Assembly (NCBI GenBank): GCA_019009955.1
Contig: CM032228.1
Location: 1,614,501 to 1,678,500, forward strand
Source of the DNA: Riptortus pedestris
Taxonomy: Eukaryota > Arthropoda > Insecta > Hemiptera > Alydidae
Length of the DNA stretch: 64,000 bases
Reading direction: 5' to 3'
The translations under genes were made by a program, and so were the position numbers. Below, piece by piece: positions 48,498-58,794 of this stretch (the stretch's first letter is position 1; the number at the start of each line of letters is the position of its first letter). The notes below the pieces were generated by a model, which had not been told where the DNA came from, did no database searches, and worked only from the letters and a program-made list of their open reading frames with translations.

Positions 48498-49373
48498 GCT
48501 AAGGTACCTGGCTTCAAATCATTTGAGGCTGAATGGTGATAGTATTTCTTTTGGTGAAAGCTTCAATGTTTCCAACTATACTTCCCGTCTGGGCGCATTG
48601 TTGAGGCTCAGGCAGGCGACTTATAGATGAGAAATTTTACTGTTGAAGAATAAATAAAAATGTGTTCCTAATCTATCCCTCTCCACTTTTTAACTCACTT
48701 TTTCGAATACTTCAAACCATAATCATGGATAGCATTTATTACAATGAAACTTATTTCCTGTCAAATATATAATGAGACTTATTTCCTGTCGTAATCCAAT
48801 CCGAGCACATATAGTTTAAGCATAGTTTTGTACATTAGATTATATTCGTAATAGTTAATCTCAGTGGAAATCATTTCCAGTAATAGCAGTAAATAATTTC
48901 ATTTATATTCAGAAATATAGGTGAGGGGAAGAGGTCGTAGCCCTCCCAGCAAAATAAGTAATACTTTAAATCATATCAAGTTTAAACTGATGTTGTCTTT
49001 TTTCATAATAACATTACCATTAACGTCTAATTGTTATGAAGGTACATATTTGTTTCAATAACATCAAGATATCGGAAATAAGATTTGTTAGCAGAACTAA
49101 AGAGTTTGACCCCTACAACTTCTTCTATCACTCCTTTTGTCAATTCAGCAAGACTTTGATTAAATAATACATTATGCAAATTAAATAACGGAAATGCTCC
49201 TGTATAGTTTACATTTCTATTGAAAATAAATAACAACCTTATTATCTAGGAAAAATAAATAAATGCGAAGAGGGCGAAGGAGATATATAACCTCACTAAT
49301 CCGAATCATATATAGAGTTATCATGTGTGACTATAACACAAAATCATTTGTCATAATATGCATTCATTAAAAA
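48498..49373 (+). mobile_element. Family C element, interrupted at its right end by family A
   Basis: Starts AGCTAAGGTACCTGGCTTCA, a B-like start, but the body differs: TGTGTTCCTAATCTATCCCT, TAATCATGGATAGCATTTAT, CATTACCATTAACGTCTAAT. The body recurs inverted at 60,700-61,458. Its last 200 bp recurs inverted at 52,479-52,679. No coding capacity seen. Confidence 0.7.
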
Positions 49374-49903
49374 GTCCGTCACGCAGGGGCTGCGTAAACT
49401 AAGCAGATTTCCCACGTGAAGTTTTACAATAGAGAAATCTGCCTAATAACAACTGTAGTAGTAAGAAACCTCTAAACCTAAAACATTATTTAGGGCGTAA
49501 TAACCCAGTAGTTTCTAGCCCCAAAAAACAGTTGACCTAACCTCTAAACCTATTCACGAGGGACGAATAGTTATGGAAATGGCCACCAGAGCTCTCGGCG
49601 GAAAGTCCGAACATGCAGATTACAAATGCAAATATCTCGGTTAATATTCAAGATAGAGATTAAATGCATATAACAATATTTATAGTAAATTTAATTTCCA
49701 ATAAGATTGGTTCTATACAATTTTTCGATCCGATGCATAATAACGGAGACATTTCGAATTTTTGAAAATCCCCCCACTAAACCCCCCCTCCCACTGTCCG
49801 ATTTCAGCCGTTAACGAACTTGATCTTCCTTTTTACATAAAACGATTAAATACCGAGTTTGGTGACGATTAAACAAAAATTGCGACCGCTAGAGTGTTAA
49901 CAG

Positions 49904-49973
<70 letters not shown>

Positions 49974-50097
49974 TTGAACGGACCTCATTTTCGTCATCTC
50001 CTGGGTAGGATCGATGGACATTTGAAGAAATTTTTCGAAAATTCCGTCATGAGTACGACCTCAATAGCTGATTTCCCTTAAGGGAAATCTGCTAAAA
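49374..50097 (+). mobile_element. Family A element, full length
   Basis: Complete copy with both termini, (AT)n at about 49,909-49,970. Closest relative is the inverted copy at 51,803-52,478, with which it shares flanking family C sequence. Confidence 0.88.
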
Positions 50098-50114
50098 CAC
50101 TTAAATAAGCACTA

Positions 50115-50852
50115 ATAAAATTAAAGACTCCCGCTATAGTTTTAGCGTATATCCCGTGTTTACTTTATTTTACAAAAAAAGAGAATGTAACAAAAGTTAC
50201 AATAAAAAACAAAATAAACAACTTTTGCAATGTGCATATTTGCAGAAAAACCAATAGAAAATGAAATACTGCTATTTTTAAATTCAGACCTCCCTTATAA
50301 CCCCCACTCCTGCCCGTCTCTAGAAATGTTGGTATGGCTTATGATAATTAAGGCGTCAGTGCTAGTACACAACCCGAGTTTTATTTAATTCGGTTGAGTC
50401 TTTTGTGCCAAATAATATTGTCCCGCTATAATTTTTAGCGTATAACGCATTTAAACTTCGGAATACGACGAAAGTGTATATAACAAAAATTACTCTAAAT
50501 AACAAAATAAACAATTCTTGCTATGTTCATATTTGCCGAAAAACAAATAGGAAACGAAATATCGTTATTTTTAATTTCAGGCTTTCCTTATAACCCCCAC
50601 TCCTGTTCGTCTCAGAGAATATTATTATAGCCTAAAGTCTAAGTTGGGTTAGTAGTAATATACATAACAAGATTCATCAAATTCGGTTCAGCCGTTTATG
50701 CGTGAAAACGTAACAAAGAAACAAACAAGCAGACACGAAAGAAACAAAATGCAGTTATGGTGTCTATGACATGTGAAACGAAAAGTTATCTTGAAATTTC
50801 GAGAAAAAAAATCAATGTGTGTAAGATAGAGGTTACAATTTTATATATATAT
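50115..50852 (+). mobile_element. Family B 3' portion
   Basis: Two B units and the RTE-like tail (TTCGGTTCAGCCGTTTATGC at about 50,683; AGATAGAGGTTACAATTTTA at the end). 5' truncated. Confidence 0.8.
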
Positions 50853-50854
50853 AT

Positions 50855-50916
50855 ACTAGCTAAGGTACCCGGCTTCGGGAAATCATTTGAGGCTGAAAGA
50901 TGACAGTATTTTTTTG
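50855..50916 (+). mobile_element. Family C/B start fragment next to Penelope-like sequence
   Basis: TAGCTAAGGTACCCGGCTTC then GAGGCTGAAAGATGACAG, stopping at a T-run after which the Penelope-like reading frame begins. Confidence 0.65.
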
Positions 50917-51054
50917 TACATCTACCGATACATAGATGACCTATATCTAACCATACCCTCCACCGGAACTACAAACATCCTCGCACACTTCAACGCATAC
51001 CACCATAAACTCCAATTTACCATAGAAATAGAAAACAAACACACACTCTCATTT
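50917..51054 (+). pseudogene. Penelope-like element RT fragment, part 1
   Basis: The plus frame reads YIYRYIDDLYLTIP...NILAHFNAYHHKLQFTIEIE...HTLSF. YIDD is the RT catalytic box in the Penelope form and the H..LQFT.E.E..N.LSF pattern is its usual continuation. Both ends are cut: upstream by a family C/B end, downstream by inserted family A at 51,052. It continues in frame at 53,588. Confidence 0.82.
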
Positions 51055-51187
51055 TAGCAGATTTCCCTTATAAGGGAAATCAGCTATTGAGGTCGTACTC
51101 ATGACGCGAGTTTCGAAAAATTTCTTCAAATGTCCATCGATCCTACCCAGGAGATGACGAAAATGAGGTCCGTTCAAAATTATATAT
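51052..51187 (-). mobile_element. Family A 3' half, inverted
   Basis: TTTTAGCAGATTTCCCTTAT to CCGTTCAAAATTATATATAT. Stops at a short (AT)n beyond which an inverted B begins. Confidence 0.82.
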
Positions 51188-51802
51188 ATAAAATTGTAAC
51201 CTCTGTCTGTACATTGATTTTTTTCGCGAAATTTCACGATAACTTTTCGTTTCACATGTCATAGACACCATAACTGCATTTTGTTTCTTTGGTGTCTGTT
51301 TGTTTGTTTGTTACCTTTTCACGCATAAACGGCTGAACCGAATTTTATGAAACTTGGTATTTATATAACTACTAACCCAATACTATACTAATATCCTCTG
51401 AGACGAACAGGAGTGGGGGTTATAGGGGAAGCCTGAAATTAAAAATAGCGATATTTCGTTTCCTATTGGTTTTTCGGCAAATATGACAATAGCAAAAGTT
51501 GTTTATTTTGTTATTAGAGTAACTTTTGTTATATACACTTTCGTCGTATACCGAAGTATAAATGAGTTATACGCTAAAAAACTTTAACGGGAATCAACAA
51601 TTTTATTTGGTACCAAAGACTCAACCGAACTAAAGAAAACACCGTATGAGAATTAGCACTAACGCCTTCATGATAATAAGCTGTACCATTATTTCTAGAG
51701 ACGGGCAGGAGTGGGGGTTGTAGGGGAGGCCTGAAATTAAAATAGCGATATTTCGTTGCCTATTGGTTTTTCGACAATTACGCACATAACAAAAGCTGTT
51801 TA
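51188..51802 (-). mobile_element. Family B 3' portion, inverted
   Basis: AAAATTGTAACCTCTGTCTG, inverted tail and two units. Cut at about 51,802 by family A. Confidence 0.8.
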
Positions 51803-52478
51803 TTTTAGCAGATTTCCCTTAAGGGAAATCAGCTATTGAGGTCGTACTCATGACGGAATTTTCGAAAAATTTCTTCAAATGTCCATCGATCCTACCCAGG
51901 AGATGACGAAAATGAGGTCCGTTCAAAACTATATATATATATATATATATTTGTCTGTTAACACTCTAGCGGTCGAAATTTTTGTTTAATCGTCACCGAA
52001 CTCGGTATTTAATCGTTTTTTTTAAAAAGGAAGATCAAGTTCGTTAACGGCTGAAATCGGACCAGTGGGAAGGGGGATTTTCAAAAATTCGAAATATCTC
52101 CGTTATTATGCATCGAATCGAAAAATTGTATAGAACCAATCTTATTGGAAATTAAATTTACTATAAATATTGTTATATGCACTTATTCTCTATCTTGAAT
52201 ATTAACCGAGATATTTGCATTTGTAATCTGCATGTTCGGACTTTCCGCCGAGAGCTCTGGTGGCCATTTCCATAACTATTCGTCCCTCGTGAATAGGTTT
52301 AGAGGTTAGGTTAACTGTGTTTCGGGGCTAGAAACTACTGGGTTATTACGCCCTAAATAATGTTTTAGGTTTAGAGGTTTCTTACTACTACAGTTGTTAT
52401 TAGGCAGATTTCTCTATTGTAAAACTTCACGTGGGAAATCTGCTTAGTTTACGCAGCCCCTGCGTGACGGACTTTTTA
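51803..52478 (-). mobile_element. Family A element, full length, inverted
   Basis: Mirror of 49,374-50,097 with very few differences; the (AT)n is shorter here (about 51,931-51,950). Confidence 0.88.
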
Positions 52479-52679
52479 ATGAATGCATATTATGACAAAT
52501 GATTTTGTGTTATAGTCACACATGATAACTCTATATATGATTCGGATTAGTGAGGTTATATATCTCCTTCGCCCTCTTCGCATTTATTTATTTTTCCTAG
52601 ATAATAAGGTTGTTATTTATTTTCAATAGAAATGTAAACTATACAGGAGCATTTCCGTTATTTAATTTGCATAATGTGA
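52479..52679 (-). mobile_element. Family C right-end segment, inverted
   Basis: AATGAATGCATATTATGACA to TTATTTAATTTGCATAATG, nearly identical to the reverse complement of 49,170-49,373. Confidence 0.82.
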
Positions 52680-52835
52680 TTTATTATGTATCAGAGTATT
52701 GTTTACTAACATGAGTAGAAGTGGCGGTTTGGTGAAAACTGAAAAAACGACTTGATCTTTCTTTTTACATAAAACGCTTAAATATGAAGTTTGGTAAGGA
52801 TTAAACAATAATTGCGACCGCTAGAGCGGTAACAG

Positions 52836-52915
<80 letters not shown>

Positions 52916-53041
52916 TTTTGAACGGACCTCATTTTCGTCATCTACTAGGTAGGATCGATGGACATTTGAAGAAAAATGTCGAAAATTCCGTCGTGAGTAC
53001 AACCTCAGTAGCTGATTTCCCTTAAGGGAAATCTGCTAAAA
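52680..53041 (+). mobile_element. Family A/A2 3' part
   Basis: ACATGAGTAGAAGTGGCGG then the core without its middle, (AT)n at about 52,841-52,911, terminal palindrome and TGCTAAAA. Confidence 0.75.
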
Positions 53042-53095
53042 CCCATCATTATTAAATCTCAAATGAATTCCCGGGTACCTTAGCTAGTAGATATA
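53042..53095 (-). mobile_element. Family B/C start fragment, inverted
   Basis: TCAAATGAATTCCCGGGTAC then CTTAGCTAGTAGATAT. Confidence 0.65.
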
Positions 53096-53588
53096 TATAT
53101 TTGTCTGTTAACGCTCTAGCGGTCGCAATTTTTGTTTGATCGTTACCAAACCCGAAATTTAATCGTTTTATGTAAAAAGAAAGATCAAGTTCGTTAATGG
53201 CTGAAATCGGACCAGTAGGAGGGGGGGTTTAGAGGGGGGATATTTGAAAATTCGAAATATCTCCGTTATTATTCGTCGGATCGAAACATCGTATTGAACC
53301 AACCTTATTGCAAATTAAATTTACTATAAATATTGTTCTATACATTTATTCTCTACCTTGAATATTAACCGAGATATTTGCATTTGTATTCTGTATGTGA
53401 TCGGCAGGGGTCGGCTATGTTCGGGACGTTCCGCCGAGTTCTGGCGGCCGATTCCATAACTACTCGTCTCTCTTGAATAGGTTTAGAGATACCTTACTAC
53501 AACAGTTGTTATTGGGCAGATTTATCTACTGTATAACTTCACGTGGGAAATCTGCTTAGTTTACGCAGCCTCTGCGTGACTGACTTTT
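53096..53588 (-). mobile_element. Family A 5' half, inverted
   Basis: ATTTGTCTGTTAACGCTCTA through the core to GCAGCCTCTGCGTGACTGAC and a T-run. Its right border abuts the resumed Penelope-like frame. Confidence 0.8.
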
Positions 53589-54098
53589 TAGATATTATCA
53601 CTCTAAGGAAGCCCAATAATACCATAGCAGTCAACTGGTGGATACAAACAGACAGACATATAGGCTACAACTCACACCACTCAATAAAACATTAAATCAA
53701 CATTGCACCAGCACTCATACATAGTGGACTCAAATTAAGCGACCCAACGTACCACAAAGGAAACATAAAATCAGTAAAAAACATACTCAGAAACAACAAT
53801 TACCCAAATAAACTCCTCAATTGCATCATACACAAAACAGACAACCAAACACACAAAACACTAATAACAACAACCAAAACAAATTCCACTCAATCACTTA
53901 TGTCAGAGGCCTATCTGAAAAATTAGCTAATGTAATGACTAACAATAACATAAAAGTTAGCTTCAAAAATAAAAAAAAACTGTGCATAAAGTAATATACT
54001 CAAATCCCAAATCAAAAATACCCCCAAATAAAAAGAGAAATGTTATCTACAAAATACCCTACAAAAACTGTGACACAATATACATTGGAGACAACACC
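53586..54098 (+). pseudogene. Penelope-like element, part 2, up to the GIY-YIG motif
   Basis: The frame resumes LDIITLRKPNNTIAVNWWIQ, then YNSHHSIKH, then a stop (TAA, where K is usual), GLKLSDPTYHKGNIKSVKNI and NNNYPNKLLNCIIHK. A frameshift near 53,885 leads to ITYVRGLSEKLANVMTNNNI and KVSFKNKKKL; a second shift near 53,990 leads to NVIYKIPYKNCDTIYIGDN. The last is the IY.I.C..C...YIG start of the GIY-YIG endonuclease of Penelope-like elements. The remainder of the nuclease is absent; a low-complexity repeat follows. Confidence 0.85.
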
Positions 54099-54935
54099 CA
54101 ACAACAACAGTTGTAACATAGTAAAATAACAATAACTTAATAACTTTAATACAACACGAGGGTGGCTCTGATAAAATATAACAACAATTGTAGCAACAAA
54201 CAGCATTAATGACTGTAACATAATAGAATAATAATTGTAACATAAAAATAACAACATAGTATCATTAATATAGCATGAAAATAGACTTAACAATATATAA
54301 CAATAATAGTGGTAACATATAGCAATAATAGTTGCAACAGAGTAGAATAATATAACATAATAGCTATAACACAACATGAAGGTGGCTTCGATAAAATATG
54401 TAGTAACTTTGGTACAACATAAGAATAGCTTCAATGAAATACAACAATAATTGTAATAACACACAAAAATAGCTGTTGTAACATAATAAATATAACAATA
54501 AAATAGCAGCATAGGTACAACATAAGAATAGCTTTAATATAACATAACAATAATTGTAATTTAATATAACATAACAATAACTGTTGTAATATAATATAAG
54601 TGGCAATAACATAATAGTCTTAACACAACATGAAGATAGCTTTAACAAAATATAGCAATAATTGTAATAACACATAACAATAAATGCTGTAACACATGTA
54701 ATAACGTAACAATAACTTTCATACAACATGAAAATAGCTTTAATAAAATATAACAATAATTGTAAAAACACATAACAATAGTTCTAACATAATATAACAA
54801 CTGCAGTATAATAATTATAATATAGTTCAACAAACAAAAGACAATATGCTATAGATATACAAAACATAAGGCTGTGAGCCTGCTGTGTAAACAAAACAAG
54901 GGAGGTTACTATAACCCTAGTCCTAAGTGCAATAG
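54099..54935. repeat. Degenerate about-100-bp A-rich tandem repeat
   Basis: Recurring ACAACATGAAGATAGCTTTA, AACAATAATTGTAATAACAC, ATAACAATA blocks spaced about 96-103 bp (for example 54,414, 54,517, 54,629, 54,725). Strongly diverged copies. Minus-strand frames rich in YYCYILL are compositional. After about 54,830 no repeat is seen. Confidence 0.75.
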
Positions 54936-54947
54936 TCATGTGTAATA

Positions 54948-55148
54948 GTTTTTGAAGTATCTTTAGTCTTGGCAAGTAATAATAGAATAAACATCCCCTT
55001 TTAAACTCTAGTTTAGTAACAATGTGCAAGATTATGAAGTACTACCTGTAATTTTACCTGAAGAAGAGAAAATAAAGATTCTCGAAATATCGGCATAAAC
55101 TAAGATTTTTCACCAACATTGACCAAAACTCAAAAAAGAATAACAACA

Positions 55149-55201
<53 letters not shown>
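54948..55201 (+). repeat. Family D repeat copy 2 plus (AT)n
   Basis: Same order as 14,885-15,127, including ACCTGAAGAAGAGAAAATAA and TTCTCGAAATATCGGCATAA, then CACCATATAT and (AT)n. CCTGAAGA here is preceded by TTTTA instead of TTTTACAGC. Confidence 0.8.
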
Positions 55202-55203
<2 letters not shown>

Positions 55204-55329
55204 CCCGTTAACACTCAACACTTATGTTCTCGTAATTTTGTTTTATCGTTATGGAATTCGATGATTAAAAAATTTATGTAAACTAAAGATCGAGTTATTT
55301 AATAGCTTAAAGCGGAAAAATGAAAGGGG
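55202..55329 (-). mobile_element. Decayed family A core
   Basis: GCCCGTTAACACTCAACACT, TTTTATCGTTATGGAATTCG and AGATCGAGTTATTTAATAGC parallel the inverted A core after its (AT)n. Confidence 0.5.
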
Positions 55330-56560
55330 TTGCTATGGCTAATTGGGACGGGTTATCTACAGGTTACCACCCTTTCCTAGCCAGGGAGGGACGGGTTATC
55401 TACAGGTTACCACCCTTTCCTAGCCAGGCTGGGACGGGCGATCTACAGGTTACCACCCTTTCCTAGCCAGGGTGGGACGGGTTATCTACAGGTTACCACC
55501 CTTTCCTAGCCAGGGAGGGACGGGTTATCTACAGGTTACCACCCTTTCCTAGCCAGGCTGGAACGGGTTATCTACTGGTTACCACCCTTTCCTAGCCAGG
55601 GAGGGACGGGTTATCTACAGGTTACCACCCTTTCCTAGCCAGGCTGGAACGGGTTATCTACAGGTTACCACCCTTTCCTAGCCAGGCTGGGACGGGTTAT
55701 CTACAGGTTACCACCCTTTCCTAGCCAGACTGGGACGGGTTATCTACAGGTTATCACCCTTTCCTAGCCAGGCTGGGACGGGTTATTTTCAGGTTACCAC
55801 CCTTTCCTAGCCAGGGAGGGACGAGTTATCTACAGGTTACCACCCTTTCCTAGCCAGGGTTGGACGGGTTATCTACAGGTTACCACCCTTTCCAAGCCAG
55901 GCTGGGACGGGCTATCTACAGGTTACCACCCTTTCCTAGCCAGGGTGGGACGGGCTATCTACAGGTTACCACCCTTTCCTAGCCAGGGTGGGACTGGTTA
56001 TCTACAGGTTACCACCCTTTCCTAGCCAGGGTGGGACTGGTTATCTACAGGTTACCACCCTTTCCTAGCCAGGCTGGGACGGGCTATCTACAGGTTACCA
56101 CCCTTTCCTAGCCAGGGTGGGACGGGCTCTCTACAGGTTACCACCCTTTCCTAGCCAGGGTGGGACTGGTTATCTACAGGTTACCACCCTTTCCTAGCCA
56201 GGCTGGGACTGGTTATCTACAGGTTACCACCCTTTCCAAGCCAGGGTGGGACGGGTTATCTACAGGTTACCACCCTTTCCTAGCCAGGCTGGGACGGGCT
56301 ATCTACAGGTTACCACCCTTTCCTAGCCAGGCTGGGACGGGCTATCTACAGGTTACCACCCTTTCCTAGCCAGGGTGGGACTGGTTATCTACAGGTTACC
56401 ACCCTTTCCTAGCCAGGCTGGGACGGGCTATCTACAGGTTACCACCCTTTCCTAGCCAGGGTGGGACTGGTTATCTACAGGTTACCACCCTTTCCTAGCC
56501 AGGGTGGGACTGGTTATCTACAGGTTACCACCCTTTCCTAGCCAGGCTGGGACTAAGGAT
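55330..56560. repeat. 43-bp tandem array, about 28 copies, from a SINE body
   Basis: Unit GGGACGGGTTATCTACAGGT, TACCACCCTTTCCTAGCCAG, plus GCT / GGA / GGT. Period 43 (GGGACG at 55,345 and 55,388). Variants: GGTTATC/GGCTATC/GCGATC, GACGGG/GACTGG, CCAGGCT/CCAGGGT/CCAGGGA. Both flanks and the unit align with the SINE at 41,545-41,755 (see findings). Confidence 0.96.
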
Positions 56561-56605
56561 ATTATTTAATGAGTTGCTCACTAAACAAATTCCTTAAATA
56601 AACAG
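56548..56605 (-). mobile_element. Truncated SINE body at the right edge of the 43-bp array
   Basis: CTGGGACTAAGGATATTATT then TAATGAGTTGCTCACTAAAC and AAATTCCTT corresponds to GTGGGACTAATGAATTCATT, TAATGAGCCCGTCACTAAAT, AAATTCCTATTGCC in the complete SINE. The tRNA-like head is missing. Confidence 0.72.
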
Positions 56606-56734
56606 TAGTTCTGTGAAGGAACGACGCCTTTCATTTCTTACATCAGATAATAATTCCTTCTCCATCCAGCACCTCAAAAGTAGATATTATTAACTTGTAA
56701 TTTTACTGAAAGATGTCTTATTGGAGTGTTATTT

Positions 56735-56875
56735 TTTTACTTAATATTCGCCTCGGTGTTAGCAGTATGTATATTTATCTATTGTAATACTTGGAGCTTG
56801 GAAATATGCGTATTTTACGTGGCCCCTGCGAGATGGACTTTTTTTTTTTTTTTTTTTTTTATTTTTTTTTTTTTT
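56735..56875 (-). mobile_element. Family A2 5' end, inverted, ending in poly-T
   Basis: TTAATATTCGCCTCGGTGTT, AGCAGTATGTATATTTATCT and GTGGCCCCTGCGAGATGGAC followed by a T-run to about 56,875. Confidence 0.65.
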
Positions 56876-56977
56876 ATGGCTTTCCAAGTTTCGCAGAATA
56901 TGACACCGTTGCTTATTGTATTTGTTCTCTTGTTAATTTCGAGAGCTTCTAGAACTAATCTTCTACCAACGTGGTCT

Positions 56978-57105
56978 TTTAGCAGATTTCCCCTAAGGGA
57001 AATCATCAGCTATTGAGGTCCTACTCATGACGCAATTTTCGAAATTTTTCTTCAAATGTCCATCGATCCTACCTAGGAGATGACGGAAATGACGTCCGTT
57101 CAAAA

Positions 57106-57162
<57 letters not shown>
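56978..57162 (-). mobile_element. Family A 3' end, inverted, then (AT)n
   Basis: CTTTTAGCAGATTTCCCCTA to ACGTCCGTTCAAAACCGTG, then (GT)/(AT)n 57,109-57,162. Confidence 0.8.
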
Positions 57163-57163
<1 letters not shown>

Positions 57164-58456
57164 TAGCTCAGATACCCGGCTTCGCTCGGGAATTCATTTG
57201 AGGCTGAATGGTGATGGTATTTTTTTGGCAAGGCTTTACTTTGCACAATATTTTGACATTTACCCGTCCCAGTGTTTAGTTTAAATACCCGTCGTTTCTG
57301 TGGATTTGTTAATAATAAAATTATTTTTTTATGTAAGACTTCACTGTTCTCCATATTGTCATATTTCCCGTTTCCTGTGCATTATGCATAGATTTGAATT
57401 ATTAAGCACAAAATATTAACATACATTTGAATTAGTTTTTCCCGGTGAGGTACCTTGTAGTTCCAAAGAATTGATGACCAAACTTTACTAAATAATAAAA
57501 TAAACCACTTTGTTATGTGCATATTTGCCGAAACCCCAATAGGAAACGAAATATCACTATTTTTAATTTCAGGCCTCCCTTATAACCCCCACTCCTGCCC
57601 GTCCCTAGAAATGCTAGTATGGCTTATTATAAGGAAGACTTTAGTGCTAAGTCACGTACCGAGTTTGGTTTAGTTCGGTTGAGACTTTTGTGCCAAATAA
57701 AATTGTTGACTTCTGCTATCACTTTTTGGCGTATAACGCCTTTATAATTAGGTATACGACAAAAGTGTATATGACAAAAGTTTTTCTAAATAACAAAATA
57801 AACAACTTTTGTTATGTGCATATTTGCCAAAACCCCAACAGGAAACGAAATATCACTATTTTTAATTTCAGGCCTCCCTTATAACCCCCACTCCTGCCCG
57901 TCCTTAGAAATATTAGAATGGTGCATTATAAGGAAGACGTTAGTGCTAATTCACGTACCGAGTTTGGTTTATTTCGGTTGGGTCTTTTGTGCCAAATAAA
58001 ATTGTTGACTTCCGCTATCATTTTTAGCGTATAACGCCTTTATACTTAGGTATACGACAAAAGTGTATATAGCAAAAGTTACTCTAAATAACAAATTAAA
58101 CAACTTTTGTTATGTGCATAATTGCCGAAAATGCAATAGGAAACGAAATATCACTATTTTTAATTTCAGGCCTCCCTTATAACCCCCACTCCTGTTCATC
58201 TCAGAGAATATTAACATAGCCTAAAGTCTAAGTTGGGTTAGTAGTAATATACATACCAAGTTTCATAAAATTCGGTTCAGCCGTTTATGCGTGAAAAGGT
58301 AACAAACAAACAAATAAACAAACAAACAGACACGAAAGAAACAAAATGCAGTTATGGTGTCTATGACATGTGAAACGAAAAGGTATCGTGAAATTTCGCG
58401 AAAAAAATCAATGTACAGACAGAGGTTACAATTTTATATATATATATATATATATA
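57163..58456 (+). mobile_element. Family B element, full length (reference copy)
   Basis: CTAGCTCAGATACCCGGCTT to CAGAGGTTACAATTTTATAT. Units at about 57,502, 57,801 and 58,099 (period 298). The final unit is diverged: its ACCAAGTTTCATAAAATTCG aligns with ACCGAGTTTGGTTTAGTTCG of the other units. No ORF, so it must depend on other machinery. (AT)n on both sides suggests insertion into, or carriage of, microsatellite. Confidence 0.88.
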
Positions 58457-58794
58457 AAAAAAATTAGTGATGAGTATAATTGGTGGATGATCAGTAGGAA
58501 ATTAATGGCTGAAAATGATACTTTTTTCTAATATTTGACGTAATTTTTTCGTTCAGGGTAAACATATACATGTGTACAAAAGCATCTAAAACATGTGGCA
58601 TGTGTGTAGTTCTAATATTTATTTAGTTTATTTAGGTGTGTCGCAATTTAAGCGATTCATACATTTTCTTGTAATGATTCTAAAATAGTAGAGGTAAAGC
58701 CACCTTATAAAAACCAATAAAAAAGGTTAAAAAATCTACAGAGGTAGGTAAAAATACGGAAATTTATTTTTTCTCCAGTGGATATTATTGCAGT
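58457..58794. other. Unassigned; possible 3' UTR of the adjacent retrotransposon
   Basis: Not similar to families A-D. Lies between the end of a B element and a TAA-rich tract just downstream of the I-like ORF stop. Confidence 0.4.

Noticed and set aside
54012..54833. Multi-pass membrane-like ORFs on the minus strand (YYCYILL-rich)
   Set aside because: Compositional product of a degenerate A-rich tandem repeat.
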